64,000 nt of DNA from Valencia hispanica (GCA_963556495.2 OY747705.1:31407298-31471297), one strand, 5' to 3'. Shown: positions 36,776-48,235, counted from the first letter of the stretch. Program-made: numbers and translations. Notes: generated from the sequence alone by a model not told the origin.

Positions 36776-38059
36776 ATAGTACCACTTGCTAAAAGTATTA
36801 ATATGAGGTTGTTGAAAAAGTTGTGGGAAACCAGTCTCGCCAACAATGTAAACAGCTATTTTTTCATACAACAGTCTTCACAAACAGTCATTTTTTTGCA
36901 TCGTTATTTCTCTAATGGTGAAAATCTGTTGGCATTGAGAGTTGACTTTTGTCAGCTTCAGTTCAGATCTTCGGGGGGGAAGGAACAACGCTGGGCTGGA
37001 ATCACACACAAAAAACACTTGTTTTTTGTATTTTCAACTAAAGAGGTTTGCAGAAACTCCTTTCCAGATGTAGTAGCTACTGAAAGTGGAAAGTGGAAAC
37101 TCTCCTGTGTTCAGACTTTACAGGTGCTCCATGCCTCCAAATGTTGTTGTGATAAACCCGATTAAGCTGTTTGGCAAGCTGTAATGGTCACTACAGGACC
37201 GTTGTGTTTTTGGAGGTGTTGGCTTTCTGAAGAACACTCTGTAATTTGAATCCTACCAGGGGTTTTTCAGTTCATGTCAGCTCCTCACCGCTGCCCATAT
37301 GGTCCCAATCAAACTGAAACTAATGTGCCAACTGTCAGCTGTATATTATGTTTTGCAATGGCTGCGCTTCTGATTGTTGTGACCCAGCAACAAGGATCTG
37401 GCACAAGGTGTGCCCTGTGAATACCAATAGTTTTTCTCAAATATATTGCAATATTTTACCTTTAGCTTCATATTTATTTCAGTTTTTCACCCTGAACAAC
37501 TGCACAGATATTCAAATTCTCTGCTAAAAGGACAACATTGGACATGATGATTAAATTATATAGATTCATACAAAATAATTTGAACTCTTACATGTTCTAA
37601 AACGCTTTACACTTAGTCTCGGCTACCCCCGAGATCCTGCAAGAATAGGCGGTCAAAACAATAGATGGAGCAGTGTTTCAATAACATTTATTTATTAGTT
37701 CAACTTTAACAGATATATTTAGAAATATAGAAAAGATACCGCTAAATTTTTCTTATGTTTTTACTTTTAAGTGTTGCACAGAATAAAACTCCTGTTTGCC
37801 ATTCTTCTATTTAGGGCAAAAAGTATTACAAGATGATAGTAACTGATTTCTTATGGTGCATTCTCTTTGCACTGGGAAGTCTGACTTTCCAGTATTCTCA
37901 GTCATAAAAAGGACAAAAACAGCCCATAAAGTCGAAATTCTGGCTGGGAAAGTCATACATTGCTAACCAACCCCAGGTTCAGTATTGATGAAGATTGCTG
38001 TGCATGTAGGGAAAAAAATGAAACTTTTTAAGAAAAACTGGAGAGTTTTAAATGAAGGC
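36776..38059. other. Intronic DNA with a possible RTE/Rex3 tail
   Basis: A 142-codon open frame at 36737-37165 starts inside the MITE and has no domain. 'ccccgagatcctgcaagaat' followed by 'aggcggtcaaaacaatagatgga' (37626-37670) resembles the 3' terminus of RTE/Rex3-type LINEs ('gatcctgcaa...agcgg...aaatggatgga'). The rest is unremarkable. Confidence 0.35.
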
Positions 38060-38645
38060 AACTAAACCTCTCTTGTTATCTTGAGGATGATTTGCCTCTC
38101 ATCTCTGCCTCTCAGGCTTCTTCAGTCGTGAAACTTAAACTGGAAATATCAGGCTTATAAGTTGTATTTTTTTTTTTAAGTCACGCTGATAGGGCAATAG
38201 AGGTCACTAACGAGACATCAGTGTCTATTCAATCCCTGTTAGTGTCGTTAACACTGACTATCCTAAGAAGTCCCCAACAATGCTAACTTGTTTTGGTCAC
38301 ATGTCTCAAGGTGCTATTTTCTGTGACATTGCCTAGGGAGATAAGTGAAGGCTGTACTGTAGAATAGAAAAGAGATTAAACCTGAGGGCACCTTCTCTGT
38401 TTTAGACTGGTTTTTCCATGTTTCACCTAGATTACTTTTTTCACTCCTCTCTCAAAGCATGTCTTTTCTTTACAAAATTTGCACATTATTGTCTTTAAAG
38501 AAGTGCCCTTTGTCATTGAGATGTAGCTGAACTCCTGAGTTTTGATCTGATGAGTTGGTTGTTCTGTGTTGAGGCATATTGTTGTGTAGCTGCTGTTTTG
38601 CTTCTCCAATGTAGAGGTTGGAACATTCCTTCTAGTTATAAACTT
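38060..38645 (-). mobile_element. Penelope-like retrotransposon, 3' end
   Basis: Minus-strand relic containing a GIY-YIG region and then a 3' segment with 'ctgaagaagcctgagaggca' and 'gatgaggcaaatcatcctca'. This resembles the 'gaagaagcctcttggatgagaggtgaaacgtcttcaag' 3' block I associate with fish Penelope-like elements. The RT domain would lie to the right (38646 onwards) but was not recognised, so the copy is 5' truncated or too decayed. Confidence 0.68.
38427..38640 (-). pseudogene. GIY-YIG endonuclease relic of the Penelope-like element
   Basis: Read in reverse, one frame gives CSNLYIGEAKQQLHNNMPQH, then SSDQNSGVQLHLNDKGHFFK and DNNVQIL followed by stops. YIGE is the second half of the GIY-YIG signature, and H.KDKGH.F.DNNV.IL is the typical downstream block in fish Penelope-like elements. 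A different frame then carries CFERGVKKVI, which corresponds to WFERGVKEAI. The relic therefore has stop codons and at least one frameshift. In Penelope elements this domain nicks target DNA for reverse transcription; it cannot work here. Confidence 0.7.
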
Positions 38646-40619
38646 TTTAATTAGCCCTTCTGTTCATTTGTACCTCATTTAACCAGTAGCAAACATAGTG
38701 CTGTCCAACCTTTTTGTGAAAGTGTTTCTTTAGTGCTTGAAAACAAAAAATGGAGAGAAATACATGATCATAGACTTGTATGGCTAGTATTAGTTAACAC
38801 CACAACAAATAGCAAATCCTAACCATTTTCTGATTTCGAGCTTGATTGTGTTCAGGTGTTACTTCTATTCCAGATTTGAACTCTGACTTTAGGGACACTA
38901 GCACATCATTAGTTGGGCTTTCTGCGTGGGTAGCCAGCCTGCAGTTGGTTGCTGAGTAGACATGTAACTTGAAGTTTGCCAACTGTAGTTTGAAACACTT
39001 TTGTCCTAATAAGGATGATCAGTGGGACTGCTTTAGTTTTACAGCATGTATGTGAAAAGTATGTTTGAGTTTTTCACGACTGGAAATATTTTCAGACAGC
39101 CAAACTCTTTTTTTGTTGTAAAAAAGGGAAAGGTTTAGCAAACTTTCTTTCAGCCAGCTGACTAGCAGTCTATGGGTTGAGAGGGCTGTGTTAGTTTACT
39201 TTATGCTATATTCAATCTCAGAAAACTTCAGTCACCCTGGTAGTTTCTCTGACATCTCAATAACAGAGCTTTAGACCACAAGAATGGTGTGTTAGAAATT
39301 TTTAGACCTTGTTACACCTTAATACTGAAAAATCTACAAAAGGCAACGGCTTTGCATACTTATATCAAAACATCTGCTGTGCATCCTTTGCTACTTCTGT
39401 ACTCTAAGAAAATCTGTTAAAAATTATCTTAAAAAACGCTCAAGTGCCCTAATGTTATATGCATTAATAACACAACCTATTAAGCAGTTCTAGGGAGATG
39501 CTATTATAGTCTGATTTGCTCTTTTTCATATTATGTTATTGACCTTTAAGCTGAAATGTGTTATTTTGTTTTCTAAAAGTTCTGCTTCTAAGGCGTCAGG
39601 CATAAGAGGTGCCAGTCGTCAACACAGAGCTGTCTATTGGAGTGTAAGCTGCAGGCAGGAAAGCATGTGAAATACAGTTGGCATACTTTAAGTGATAGAT
39701 GCATGTAGTCAGGTTTCTGACAGCACTTGAGGTAGTTAAAAATTTGCTTCATTTTACTTCCACTCACTGATTCATAAATGTAGCATTTTCCCTTATTTGT
39801 GCTCTTATGGCATCTCCACTTAAAAGGATCACACTTAAAAGGTATTGCTCATTTGCTTTGTCAAAAGGTGGTCGTGTTTGTGAAATATTACCTGTCACTG
39901 TGTGGCACTTGTGTACACATGCTTAAGCCCACTCATGGAGAACACAAGGATTACTTTACAGATGAGATGTAGCAGGGGGAGCAGCTCTGTCATGTTGCAG
40001 AGGCTTCTGGGAGCATCCTATTTTTTTATCCACTGGAATGAAAGGAACAAAATTGCAAAGAAAAACGAGCTGGCACTTTAATCTGGGCTTTTCAGTCCAA
40101 GCATACACCATCTATTAATACTACGATACAACAAATGTTACAGTTGATGTAAAAGGATTTCACACCATTGAATCTTTTTGGCACTTTTTGCTTTGCAAGA
40201 TTGTGCACCGTGAGGAATATCTTGGAAAATGGGAACAAGAAGGGATTACTGTATACGTAATAAAATACCAGGGTCTCAACCTGTTTCAGCTGGATGGCAG
40301 GATCGTTGACTCCCTGATCCACTGAGTGATTACGCTAATCTGAAAGGCATATCTTGCCCTGCTCTTAAAGATTAGTCAACACACAAAAACTTATCTAACA
40401 ATCACTGAATAGCATGGATCATCAAACTATAAAGAAGGAACCATTGCTAAAAACTATGTATTTTTTTTGTACTGCGGATTAAAAAGGCTAATAAAATAAG
40501 ATCCAACAGTCATAATGACAGTGATTAATAAAAACAACAAAAACAAACACTGAAACTCAAAAATCAGATGAAGAAAATATATTTGATTAAAATTCCTATT
40601 AAAAAATACTTTACTGCTC
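38646..40619. other. Intronic DNA, no gene
   Basis: This stretch should hold the upstream RT part if the Penelope-like copy were longer, but no RT motif was recognised. A small direct repeat 'cacttaaaagga/t' occurs at 39820-39842. Confidence 0.4.
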
Positions 40620-40790
40620 CCAGAGGGAAATGCAGTGTTGTTTCTTATACTATTCAATTCTTCAAGGAGTTGTTGTAGATCCTGATGGCTGTGGGCAGGA
40701 AGGATCTCCTGTAGCGGTCTGTGTTGCAGCAAAACTTTAGAAGCCTCTGACTTAAGACGCTGTTGTTGTAGGATAGTCTCATAAAGATGC
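40620..40790. repeat. Possible dispersed-repeat fragment
   Basis: 'gatcctgatggctgtgggca' with 'ggaaggatctcctgtagcgg' and 'tctgtgttgcag' looks like a coding-derived LINE fragment I have seen repeated in fish genomes. The class is not determined. Confidence 0.3.
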
Positions 40791-40887
40791 TAAGACTAAG
40801 CATTTAATTTGTTTTTCAGCCTGATGCTTGACTATAATTTTCTTGATTTTATTTTAAGAATCCTTCTTTGCATCATCGTCTCCAGAG

Positions 40888-41435
40888 TAAGGCTGAGCGA
40901 TATGGGGAAAAAAGGTTTTATCATGATACTATTTTTCATATCAGTCGATATCGATATATATCACAATATGAAACAAATCACTATTTTTGTTAATATTTAA
41001 CATTTCCTGGTACTATTTGAAGATATCAGAATGTTATTTTTGATTTAAAGATTTTTATTTTTTTTTACTTTTTCAGAAAACTGAAAGGAGGTTAGGGCTG
41101 GGAGATATGGATTGAAAATAAAATCTTATTTTTTGTGTGACAAATTAAATTTTTGAAATGAATTGATTTTTTTCTCCTTTTCTTAAAAAGAAATTACAAA
41201 TGATAGAATTTTTTTTTTTACTGCTTTTATTTCAACTATCATTTCTTGAAGTTTACCTGAATTCAAAGTCCAAATAAATACTGTAAAACAAGCTGGAACT
41301 CCTTGGGCAGACTGACATCACTTTGAACTATAGGTGCATTGGTGAATTTTTCCCCCCTGATATTTTTGATATTCCAAAAATTCATCGTTCATAAATAGAA
41401 AAAAATATGATAACTCGATATATTGCCCAGCTCTA
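40888..41435. mobile_element. hAT MITE(s) with GCGATATGG/CAATATATCG ends
   Basis: The left end TAAGGCTGAGCGATATGG opposes the right end, reversed, TAGAGCTGGGCAATATATCG. A further start-like block 'ttagggctgggagatatgg' lies inside at about 41093, suggesting one copy inside another. No target duplication could be fixed. There is no coding sequence. Confidence 0.6.
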
Positions 41436-41812
41436 TGGCTCTAGAACCCTACTCTAGAGGTTCCACAGTTGCCCCTGAACAAAACCAGCCTTCTTTATTA
41501 GGTTGTTCAGCCTCTTTAAGTCAAATATAAATATACAGAGCTATAGTGTTAAAGGCTGAAGTGTGAACCTATACAGTTGAAACCAGGAATTTACTTAAGT
41601 TTAAAACTTTCTGACACATTAGACCACATTTTCTTGTTTTAAGTCAGCTGGAATTACTAAATAGATGGATGGACTTTCTTCTAATTCTTTCCAATAATTC
41701 CCCTCTAAACATATAGCTTAAAAAAGATAAAGATCTATTATAACTTCAATTTCCATAAATTGTCATCTGATGTTTTTAATAGTCTATTTTTCAATAAATG
41801 TTTGAATATTTA

Positions 41813-43418
41813 CAGTGGCTTGCAAAAGTATTCGGCCCCCTTGAACTTTTCCACATTTTGTCACATTACAGCCACAAACATGAATCAATTTAATTGGAAT
41901 TCCACGTGAAAGACCAATACAAAGTGGTGTACACGCGAGAAGTGGAACGAAAATCATACATGATTCCAAACATTTTTTACAAATAAATAACTGAAAAGTG
42001 GGGTGTGCGTAATTATTCAGCCCCCTGAGTCAATACTTTGTAGAACCACCTTTTGCTGCAATTCCAGCTGCCAGTCTTTTAGGGTTTGTCTCTATCAGCT
42101 TTGCACATCTAGAGACTGAAATTATTGCCCATTCTTCTTTGCAAAACAGCTCCAGCTCAGTCAGATTAGATGGACAGCGTTTGTGAACAGCAGTTTTCAG
42201 ATCTTGCCACAGATTCTCGAATGGATTTAGATCTGGACTTTGACTGGGCCATTCTAATACATGGATATGTTTTGTTTTAAACCATTCCATTGTTGCCCTG
42301 GCTTTATGTTTAGGGTCGTTGTCCTGCTGGAAGGTGAACCTCCGCCCCAGTCTCAAGTCTTTTGCAGACTCCAGGAGGTTTTCTTCCAAGATTGCCCTGT
42401 ATTTGGCTCCATCCATCTTCCCATCAACTCTGACCAGCTTCCCTGTCCCTGCTGAAGAGAAGCACCCCAGAGCATTATGCTGCCACCACCATATTTGACA
42501 GTGGGGATGGTGTGTTCAGAGTCATGTGCAGTGTTAGTTTTCTGCCACACATAGCGTTTTGCATTTTGGCCAAAAAGTTCCATTTTGGTCTCATCTGACC
42601 AGAGCACCTTCTTCCACATGTTTGCTGTGTCCCCCACATGGCTTGTGGCAAACTGCAAAGAGGACTTCTTATGGTTTTCCTTTAACAATGACTTTCTTCT
42701 TGCCACTCTTCCATAAAGGCCAACTTTGTGCAGTGCACCACTAATAGTTGTCCTATGAACAGATTCACCCACCTGAGCTGTAGATCTCTGCAGCTCGTCC
42801 AGAGTCACCATGGGCCTCTTGGCTACATTTCTGATCAGCGCTCTCCTTGTTCGGCCTGTGAGTTTAGGTGGACGGCCTTGTCTTGGTAGGTTTACAGTTC
42901 TGCCATACTCCTTCCATTTCTGAATGATCGCTTGAACAGCGCTTCGTGGGATGTTCAAGGCTTGGGAAATCTTTTTGTAGACTAAGCCTGCTTTAAATTT
43001 CTCAATAACTTTATCCCTGACCTGTCTGGTGTGTTCTTTGGACTTCATGGTGTTGTTGCTCCCAACGTTCTCTTAGACAACCTCTGAGGCCGTCACAGGG
43101 CAGCTGTATTTGTACTGACATTAGATTACACACAGGTGCACTCTACTTAGTCATTAGCACTCATCAGGCAATGTTTATGGGCAACTGACTGCACACAGAC
43201 CAAAGGGGGCTGAATAATTACGCACACCCCACTTTTCAGTTATTCATTTGTAAAAAAATGTTTGGAATCATGTATGATTTTCGTTCCACTTCTCACGTGT
43301 ACACCACTTTGTTTTGGTCTTTCATGCGGAATTCCAATAAAATTGATTCATGTTTGTGGCTGTAATGTGACAAAATGTGGAAAAGTTCAAGGGGGCCGAA
43401 TACTTTTGCAAGCCACTG
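41813..43418. mobile_element. Tc1/mariner transposon, nearly complete
   Basis: 1606 bp with long terminal inverted repeats of about 205 bp (41813-42025 and 43210-43418), starting CAGTGGCTTGCAAAAGTATT at both ends and flanked by TA at 41811-41812 and 43419-43420. The repeats differ by only a few bases. This, and a transposase with one frameshift, makes it the youngest-looking full element in the window. Length and structure fit an intact Tc1-family element. Confidence 0.96.
42030..43048 (-). pseudogene. Tc1 transposase (DD34E), single frameshift
   Basis: Cut-and-paste transposase of about 340 residues. It starts at the ATG at 43048 (MKSKEHTRQVRDKVIEKF), with a paired-like helix-turn-helix (residues about 1-60, including YKKISQALNIPRSAVQAIIQ). 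A GRPPKLTGR linker (AT-hook-like) follows, then a second helix-turn-helix with HRTTISGALHKVG. The catalytic core has WSDETKMELFG (first Asp), FQQDNDPKHKA (second Asp) and PFENLW (Glu). Counting gives 34 residues between the second Asp and the Glu. Near 42465-42475 the frame shifts by one base: GGSIMLWG runs into a wrong frame, where the family expects GCFSSAGTGK. The second frame (42416-42030) is open to KGGSTKY. No other inactivating change was noticed. Confidence 0.95.
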
Positions 43419-43619
43419 TACTCATACCAAATTATGTTTGGTTATTAAGATATATAATTTGAGGTGTTTGAAAATCTACATAGTCCTGTGCATTTAATTT
43501 GATAGTTTGTTTGCTTTTGTTGGCTGGCCATAACTAACATATTTACAATTCTTACAGACCTTTCTAAGAATTAAAACTGAGTCAAAATTGCTTTTATATG
43601 TACTTTTATATGCATAGAT

Positions 43620-44225
43620 TATGTATTAAAACTGATTTATTACATTGTTCACTTTATGTCTTTGTGCTGCTGTCCTTGAGATATCTGCTTTGATATTGCT
43701 TTTCAATGCATTCCAACACAATTTACTGTCTAAATTTAGTCCAGGAAATTGCATTGGCAGTCTTTCTATTTCAGCACCATTCATCACAAATTACTTTTTT
43801 GTTTTTTTAAATCACTACATAATAATAATATTTTTACTTGAATTTAAAGTCAGTTAAATTCAACCAACATCAAAGCAACTCTTTAACTTGCTTTGTTTTT
43901 CCTCCAGTTCTGCAGTAGTTGATTTAAATATTTTGGAAACAAAGTAAATTTATGTCATCTGTAAAGAATACAGATGGTATGACTTTCAAACCCTTACAAC
44001 TATTAATATACATAAGAAACATTGGTCCTAGGATTGATCCCTGGGGAATCCCATATGAAACTTCCGGCCACTATTGTTTAACATGCAATCTGTTTTCTAG
44101 CCTTTTTAAGCAAGACAATGGACCTCTATGCCACATTAATGCATTTTCCTTTGTAATATTTTGTTACCAACAGCATCAAAGGCTTTTTTGACATCTAATA
44201 ATGAAGCAAAGCTTTATTATATGGT
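43620..44225 (-). pseudogene. Non-LTR reverse-transcriptase relic
   Basis: Reading in reverse gives LLDVKKAFDAVGNKIL (RT motif with the first catalytic Asp region). Next come SYGIPQGSILGPMFLMYINS, FFTDDINLL (a degraded F.DD box) and finally MNGAEIERLPMQFPGLNLDS followed by KLCWNALKSNIKADISR. These fall in more than one frame with stops between, so the ORF is dead. The order and spacing match the palm and thumb of a LINE RT, in a branch with the IERV..TKFLGV..DE.L.WK-type continuation. Element ends were not found. It sits just right of the Tc1 element. Confidence 0.68.
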
Positions 44226-44239
44226 TATATAATTCTATG

Positions 44240-45597
44240 ATTTCTTCAAGTTTTAATTTCATACAAAGATCTTTTGGGGGGAACTGATATCTAATGATGA
44301 ATTGGTAACTCATGCAAAGCTGTATGTAGGGTCTTGCTTCATTAATTGTTTACATTCATAAAGTCATTTATAGTACTGACTTGAAACTACTAAAAAGTTC
44401 CAAGTGTTGAATGCTACATTTTGTCCTCCCACCTTGTATAACCAAGCACTTTAAATGAGAAAACAATCTTCACATGGAGATATGATTTGCACTGTAATCG
44501 CATCTCATGGGGTTTCTCATTTCCAGCAATCTTACACAACAGGAATTCCTCGTTAGCATCACCCTTTCCAACACCTGAATTACCTGCTGCTGAATTAGAG
44601 GGAATGACTGTTACTTCTCTGGCATGTCTAAGAATAATTTTGTCTCTGTGTGACATTTATCCCCTCCGAGACCTTATGTCACCGCACCCGACTGTGAATG
44701 GAGCTTAGTCAGACATGGCCCATATGCAGTAATTTACCTTACAGCATCGCACTAATACTTTGTTGGTTCAGATTCTCTTCAAAGCTCTAAAGTTGGGATA
44801 TGGCTGTGTATATATAATTATCTTACATAATCTTCGCCAAAAGCAGAAAGCTGTTGTTTGCCATAATATCAAAAGCGTCCATGTTTTCTTTGATGTGTTT
44901 TTGACATTGTTTAGATACATGTCTGGTCTAAATTAAACTAAATTGTTCATGCAATCTTAATAATGAATACTTTACCATTACAGTGCTAACCTTTTACTTT
45001 TCTCATGATATTGTACAGCTGGCCTTCATCTGTATATCCTCATCGCTGCTTTTACTGACCTATTTACAGCCTATCCCCGGCTTTATCTGATGCGGGATAC
45101 AGAGGAATGAGAGATTGGTATCAGACCCAAGCAGTTCCTCCGTACATCACATGACAGTCTTCCCTCTCAGCTTCTATTCTTTTCCTCCCTCCAGCTTAAT
45201 TAAGATTGAAAATGTGATAATGCATAAAATATGCACAGCACCTCTCATCTAAGAATATCTTATCCTGAGGAGAATCGGGGAAAGAGACTTTTTCGCCCCT
45301 TTTCTACTTGTAAGTGCTTGCATCGGTTGTCGTGAATTCATTTCAAACGTTTATCATTACAAAGTGCAAACAACATGGATTTGAGTTAAGATAGTAATGA
45401 GTGATTCATCTAACTTATAAAGTCTTAAATGTATATTTTAATCAAAAACATTGTTACTGTGCTTTTTCTAGCAAACCCTGATAACGCTGTGTGAAACTAA
45501 AAGGCTCACTAATTTGGCTGTATATCTAAAGATGCAAGAATTTTAAACACCTTGCATTTCACCAGTGTCATTTTTTTAAACTTTATTTATTTTTTTA
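44240..45597. other. Intronic DNA, no gene
   Basis: No repeat or exon recognised. The segment 44640-44760 and that at 45100-45300 look less AT-rich and more complex than average, but carry no identifiable motif. Confidence 0.4.
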
Positions 45598-46130
45598 CAT
45601 GTGTCCTGTCTGGCAGTGTGGAGCTCGGAATTGGTGTCTGAGTACCAAGTAGAAGCCCAATAGATTTACCATCACAAGTGAAGCATTACAGCTTTTGCTA
45701 TAGTACTCCGCTTGATATATATGTGATATATCTTTATTAGAAATTACTGTGGGTTTGTTGTTTTTTTGTTTTTTTTGATGCGCCAGGGTCACGGAGACGG
45801 AAAATGAAGGGAAATAAAAAAGTAGATGAAAATAGGTAGGGAAAAAAGGTTCATAGGGAGAGAGTAAGCTGAATATACAAGAAAGGAAGGGGAACAAACA
45901 AAACACAAGAAGACATCACAGTTTCCCTCCACACCAGCAGGACGGCAGGGAGAGGGAAATAAAACCAACGACAAAACAAATCAAACAATGCAAATGCGAC
46001 GAGCCGACAGGCTCCGCCAGCAACCGGCTACACCAGGGCGGATCCATCCATGGCCCTGGAGGCATGGCCGACATGCACTGCCGCCACCCCAGGCCTATCC
46101 CCACAGCCGACATCCCTTTTGACACTGTTA
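45598..46130. repeat. Unclassified repeat R, longest copy
   Basis: It begins 'tgtcctgtctggcagtgtgg' like the copies at 28178 and 32037 and stays collinear with the split copy through 'cctccacacc' (about 45937). It may extend through a GC-richer block (45990-46110: 'gacgagccgacaggctccgc', 'ggatccatccatggccctgg') that has no counterpart in the other copies. There is no recognisable coding sequence. Confidence 0.55.
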
Positions 46131-46212
46131 AGCTATTGTGTTTAACTTTACTTCGTATATTACATAGAATCATTAAACACACACTGATATATTTTTGCTT
46201 TTTTACTAAATA

Positions 46213-47505
46213 TGCAATCAAATCAAACTTTATTTATAAAGTGCTTTTCATACAAGAATTGCATCACAAAGTGCTTTACAGATTAAAATGACCCCACATA
46301 AAACCACATTCCCATCCCTCCCCCACAGATTTAAAAGCATGATCACAGTTATACCCCCCCTCCCCCCAACCCAACTCCCATGCACACACACAGTTAAAAG
46401 CAACAGTAAAAAAGGACACTGGGCCAAGTGCAGATGAACCATGCAAGGAAATGCCATCAGAGGAGCCATCTGCACCGGCAGCAGTAGATCAACAGTAGCA
46501 ACCGAGGCACTGACACAGGGCGCCCAGTGGAGGCAAGACCAAGACCTCCACCTCCACCTGTAGAGCACCCAGGCAGCTACAGCCGACCACCGCTCCCGGG
46601 GCAGAGGGCTCCCACAGAAGAAACACTGGAACGGGGATTAAGATCAATTAAAGTATAAAAATAAACAGTAAATTAATATGCTAAGATTAAATAGTAAAAC
46701 ACTGATAAAAATGTAATCATATAAAACATGCAGAGCAATTAAACAGACAATAATAAATAATAATCAGTTAAAAGCTAGGCTAAAAAGGTGAGTCTTGAGC
46801 CTGCTACTCAAAACATGAACGTTCTCTGCGTTCCTGAGGTCCTCCAGCAGCCTGTTCCAGAGGTGAGGGCTATAATAATGGAAAGACACCTCGCCATGCG
46901 TGTGTGTCCTGACTTTTGGGGTGACAAGGAGACGGCTGCCAGAGGAGCGCAAAGACCATGAAGGTTCGTAGGGTAAAAGCGGTTCAGAGAGATAAGAAGG
47001 CCCAAGACCATTAAGACACTTAAAAACCATTAAAAAACCTTAAGATCGATCCTAAAACATACGGGGAGCCAATGCAATTAATTTAAGACAGGTGTAATGT
47101 GTTCCTGCCTCCTGGTCTTTGCTAGGACACGTGCTGCTGAATTTTGTAGTTGTTATAAACCTGATATACTCTTTTTGGGAAGACCAGAAAGCAGGGCATT
47201 ACAGTAATCAATCCTACTGGTGATAAAAGCATGCATCAGTGACTCCGTATTGGCCCGAGAGAGAATGGGGGGGGGGAGTCTGGCAATGTTCTTTAGTTGA
47301 TAAAAACCTATTTTAGTAATGTTTTTAATGTGAGGAATAAAAGTCAGCTCAGAGTCAAAAATCACACCCAAGTTCTTCACTTGTAAAGGAATAAAAGACA
47401 CTGATTCTGGTTTTGGTAAAAGTTTCTCTCTCTGAGCCTAAGGACGGATGACTAAAACTTCAGTTTTAGATATGTCTATATAGCTAAAAAAAAAAACTGA
47501 AATTT
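46213..47505 (-). mobile_element. L2-type LINE (copy B), 5' truncated
   Basis: Same family as copy A but reversed and longer. Its 3' tail is at the left ('aatcaaatcaaactttattt', 46216 onward), the 3' UTR spans 46260-46740 and the RT ORF end lies to the right. A poly-G run at about 47266-47275 interrupts the ORF. The right limit is set by loss of L2-like reading past ISKTEVLVIRP, near 47505. Confidence 0.87.
46764..47460 (-). pseudogene. L2 copy B reverse-transcriptase C-terminus
   Basis: Frames in order on the minus strand give [66 protein letters not shown], then a break. Next come [40 protein letters not shown] and [14 protein letters not shown]. There is a stop after VIRP, a frame break after KKSISGL, and no RT catalytic motifs. 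It retains the segment lost in copy A (SLRSSGSRLLVTPKVRTHT), which shows the deletion in A is private to A. Confidence 0.84.
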
Positions 47506-47554
47506 TTTGAATATTACGTAATCCTGATAAGGAAGGATTTTAATGCTGATGAAG

Positions 47555-48009
47555 CCCAGACTGCTTCAATAATGACCTTCACCTTATTTGCTGAGGTTGG
47601 GTCTGGCGCCTCTCCTTTTCCTTTGAAAAGACTCTACTATCTATGAATCTATGGGGTTTAAGTCTGGCCAGTTTCCTGGAAAGGTAAGCAGGGATACCAT
47701 GCATCATGTTACCATGTTTAATGAATGATAGTTTGGCCATTTAACCTGATATTCGTACTATGGGCAGGTGCCAACTGCTGCTGGAAAAGGAAATCAGCAT
47801 CTTGCTAAAGCTAGTCAACAGAGGGAAGGAATTGACCATTTACCAGGAAATTTTCCTGGTAAATGGACTTTGGACTTTTGGACTGAAAAATTTAAAATAG
47901 AGAAACCCCAGCAGATCTCATTGCTCCCTATATGGCTGTGGAAACTTCAAACTGGACCTCAAGAATTTAACAACTGTAGCCCATTTCATAGGATGCAAAA
48001 GTATTAGAA
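47555..48009 (-). pseudogene. Tc1/mariner transposase relic (family 1)
   Basis: In reverse, 'ccaggaaactggccagactt' onward reads PGNWPDLNPIDS, the SPDLNPIE region of a Tc1-type transposase with the Glu replaced by Asp. Right of it, 'caggtgccaactgctgctgg' and 'aaatcagcatcttgctaaag' match the LDF.QQ/S-type coding strand of the same transposase family as I remember it. Numerous stops, no ends identified. It contains the 31-bp palindrome at 47836-47866, which the family does not normally have. Confidence 0.58.
47836..47866. repeat. 31-bp perfect palindrome
   Basis: CCATTTACCAGGAAA (47836-47850), a central T, then TTTCCTGGTAAATGG (47852-47866). All 15 pairs match. Confidence 0.96.
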
Positions 48010-48235
48010 TAGCTGGCCTTACCCCCTTTAGTTAAAATAACCACAGTGAGAGGCTTCTTGTAGCCATCTACTAGTTTCTGACAACAATCTGAGGAAAGTT
48101 TTACACTGGTCTCAGATGTTTGTGGAAAGGCAGAGCCGATCGGTAGATGTTACATGTACAGCCATTTTGAGTCACCCCAAAGCCTCTTGATAAGGTCAAA
48201 ATCGGGGCTTTTTCTTGGCCCATTGCATAATTGAC
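48010..48235 (-). pseudogene. Tc1/mariner transposase relic (family 2)
   Basis: In reverse the end reads KSPDFDLIKRLWGDSKWLYM, corresponding to SPDLNPIERLWGDLK of Tc1 transposases with the catalytic Glu changed to Lys. It is about 220 bp with no termini found. It lies directly next to the family 1 relic but is a different sequence type, so two fragments are listed. Confidence 0.55.

Noticed and set aside
36737..37165. 142-codon open frame
   Set aside because: It begins in a hAT MITE end and shows no domain.
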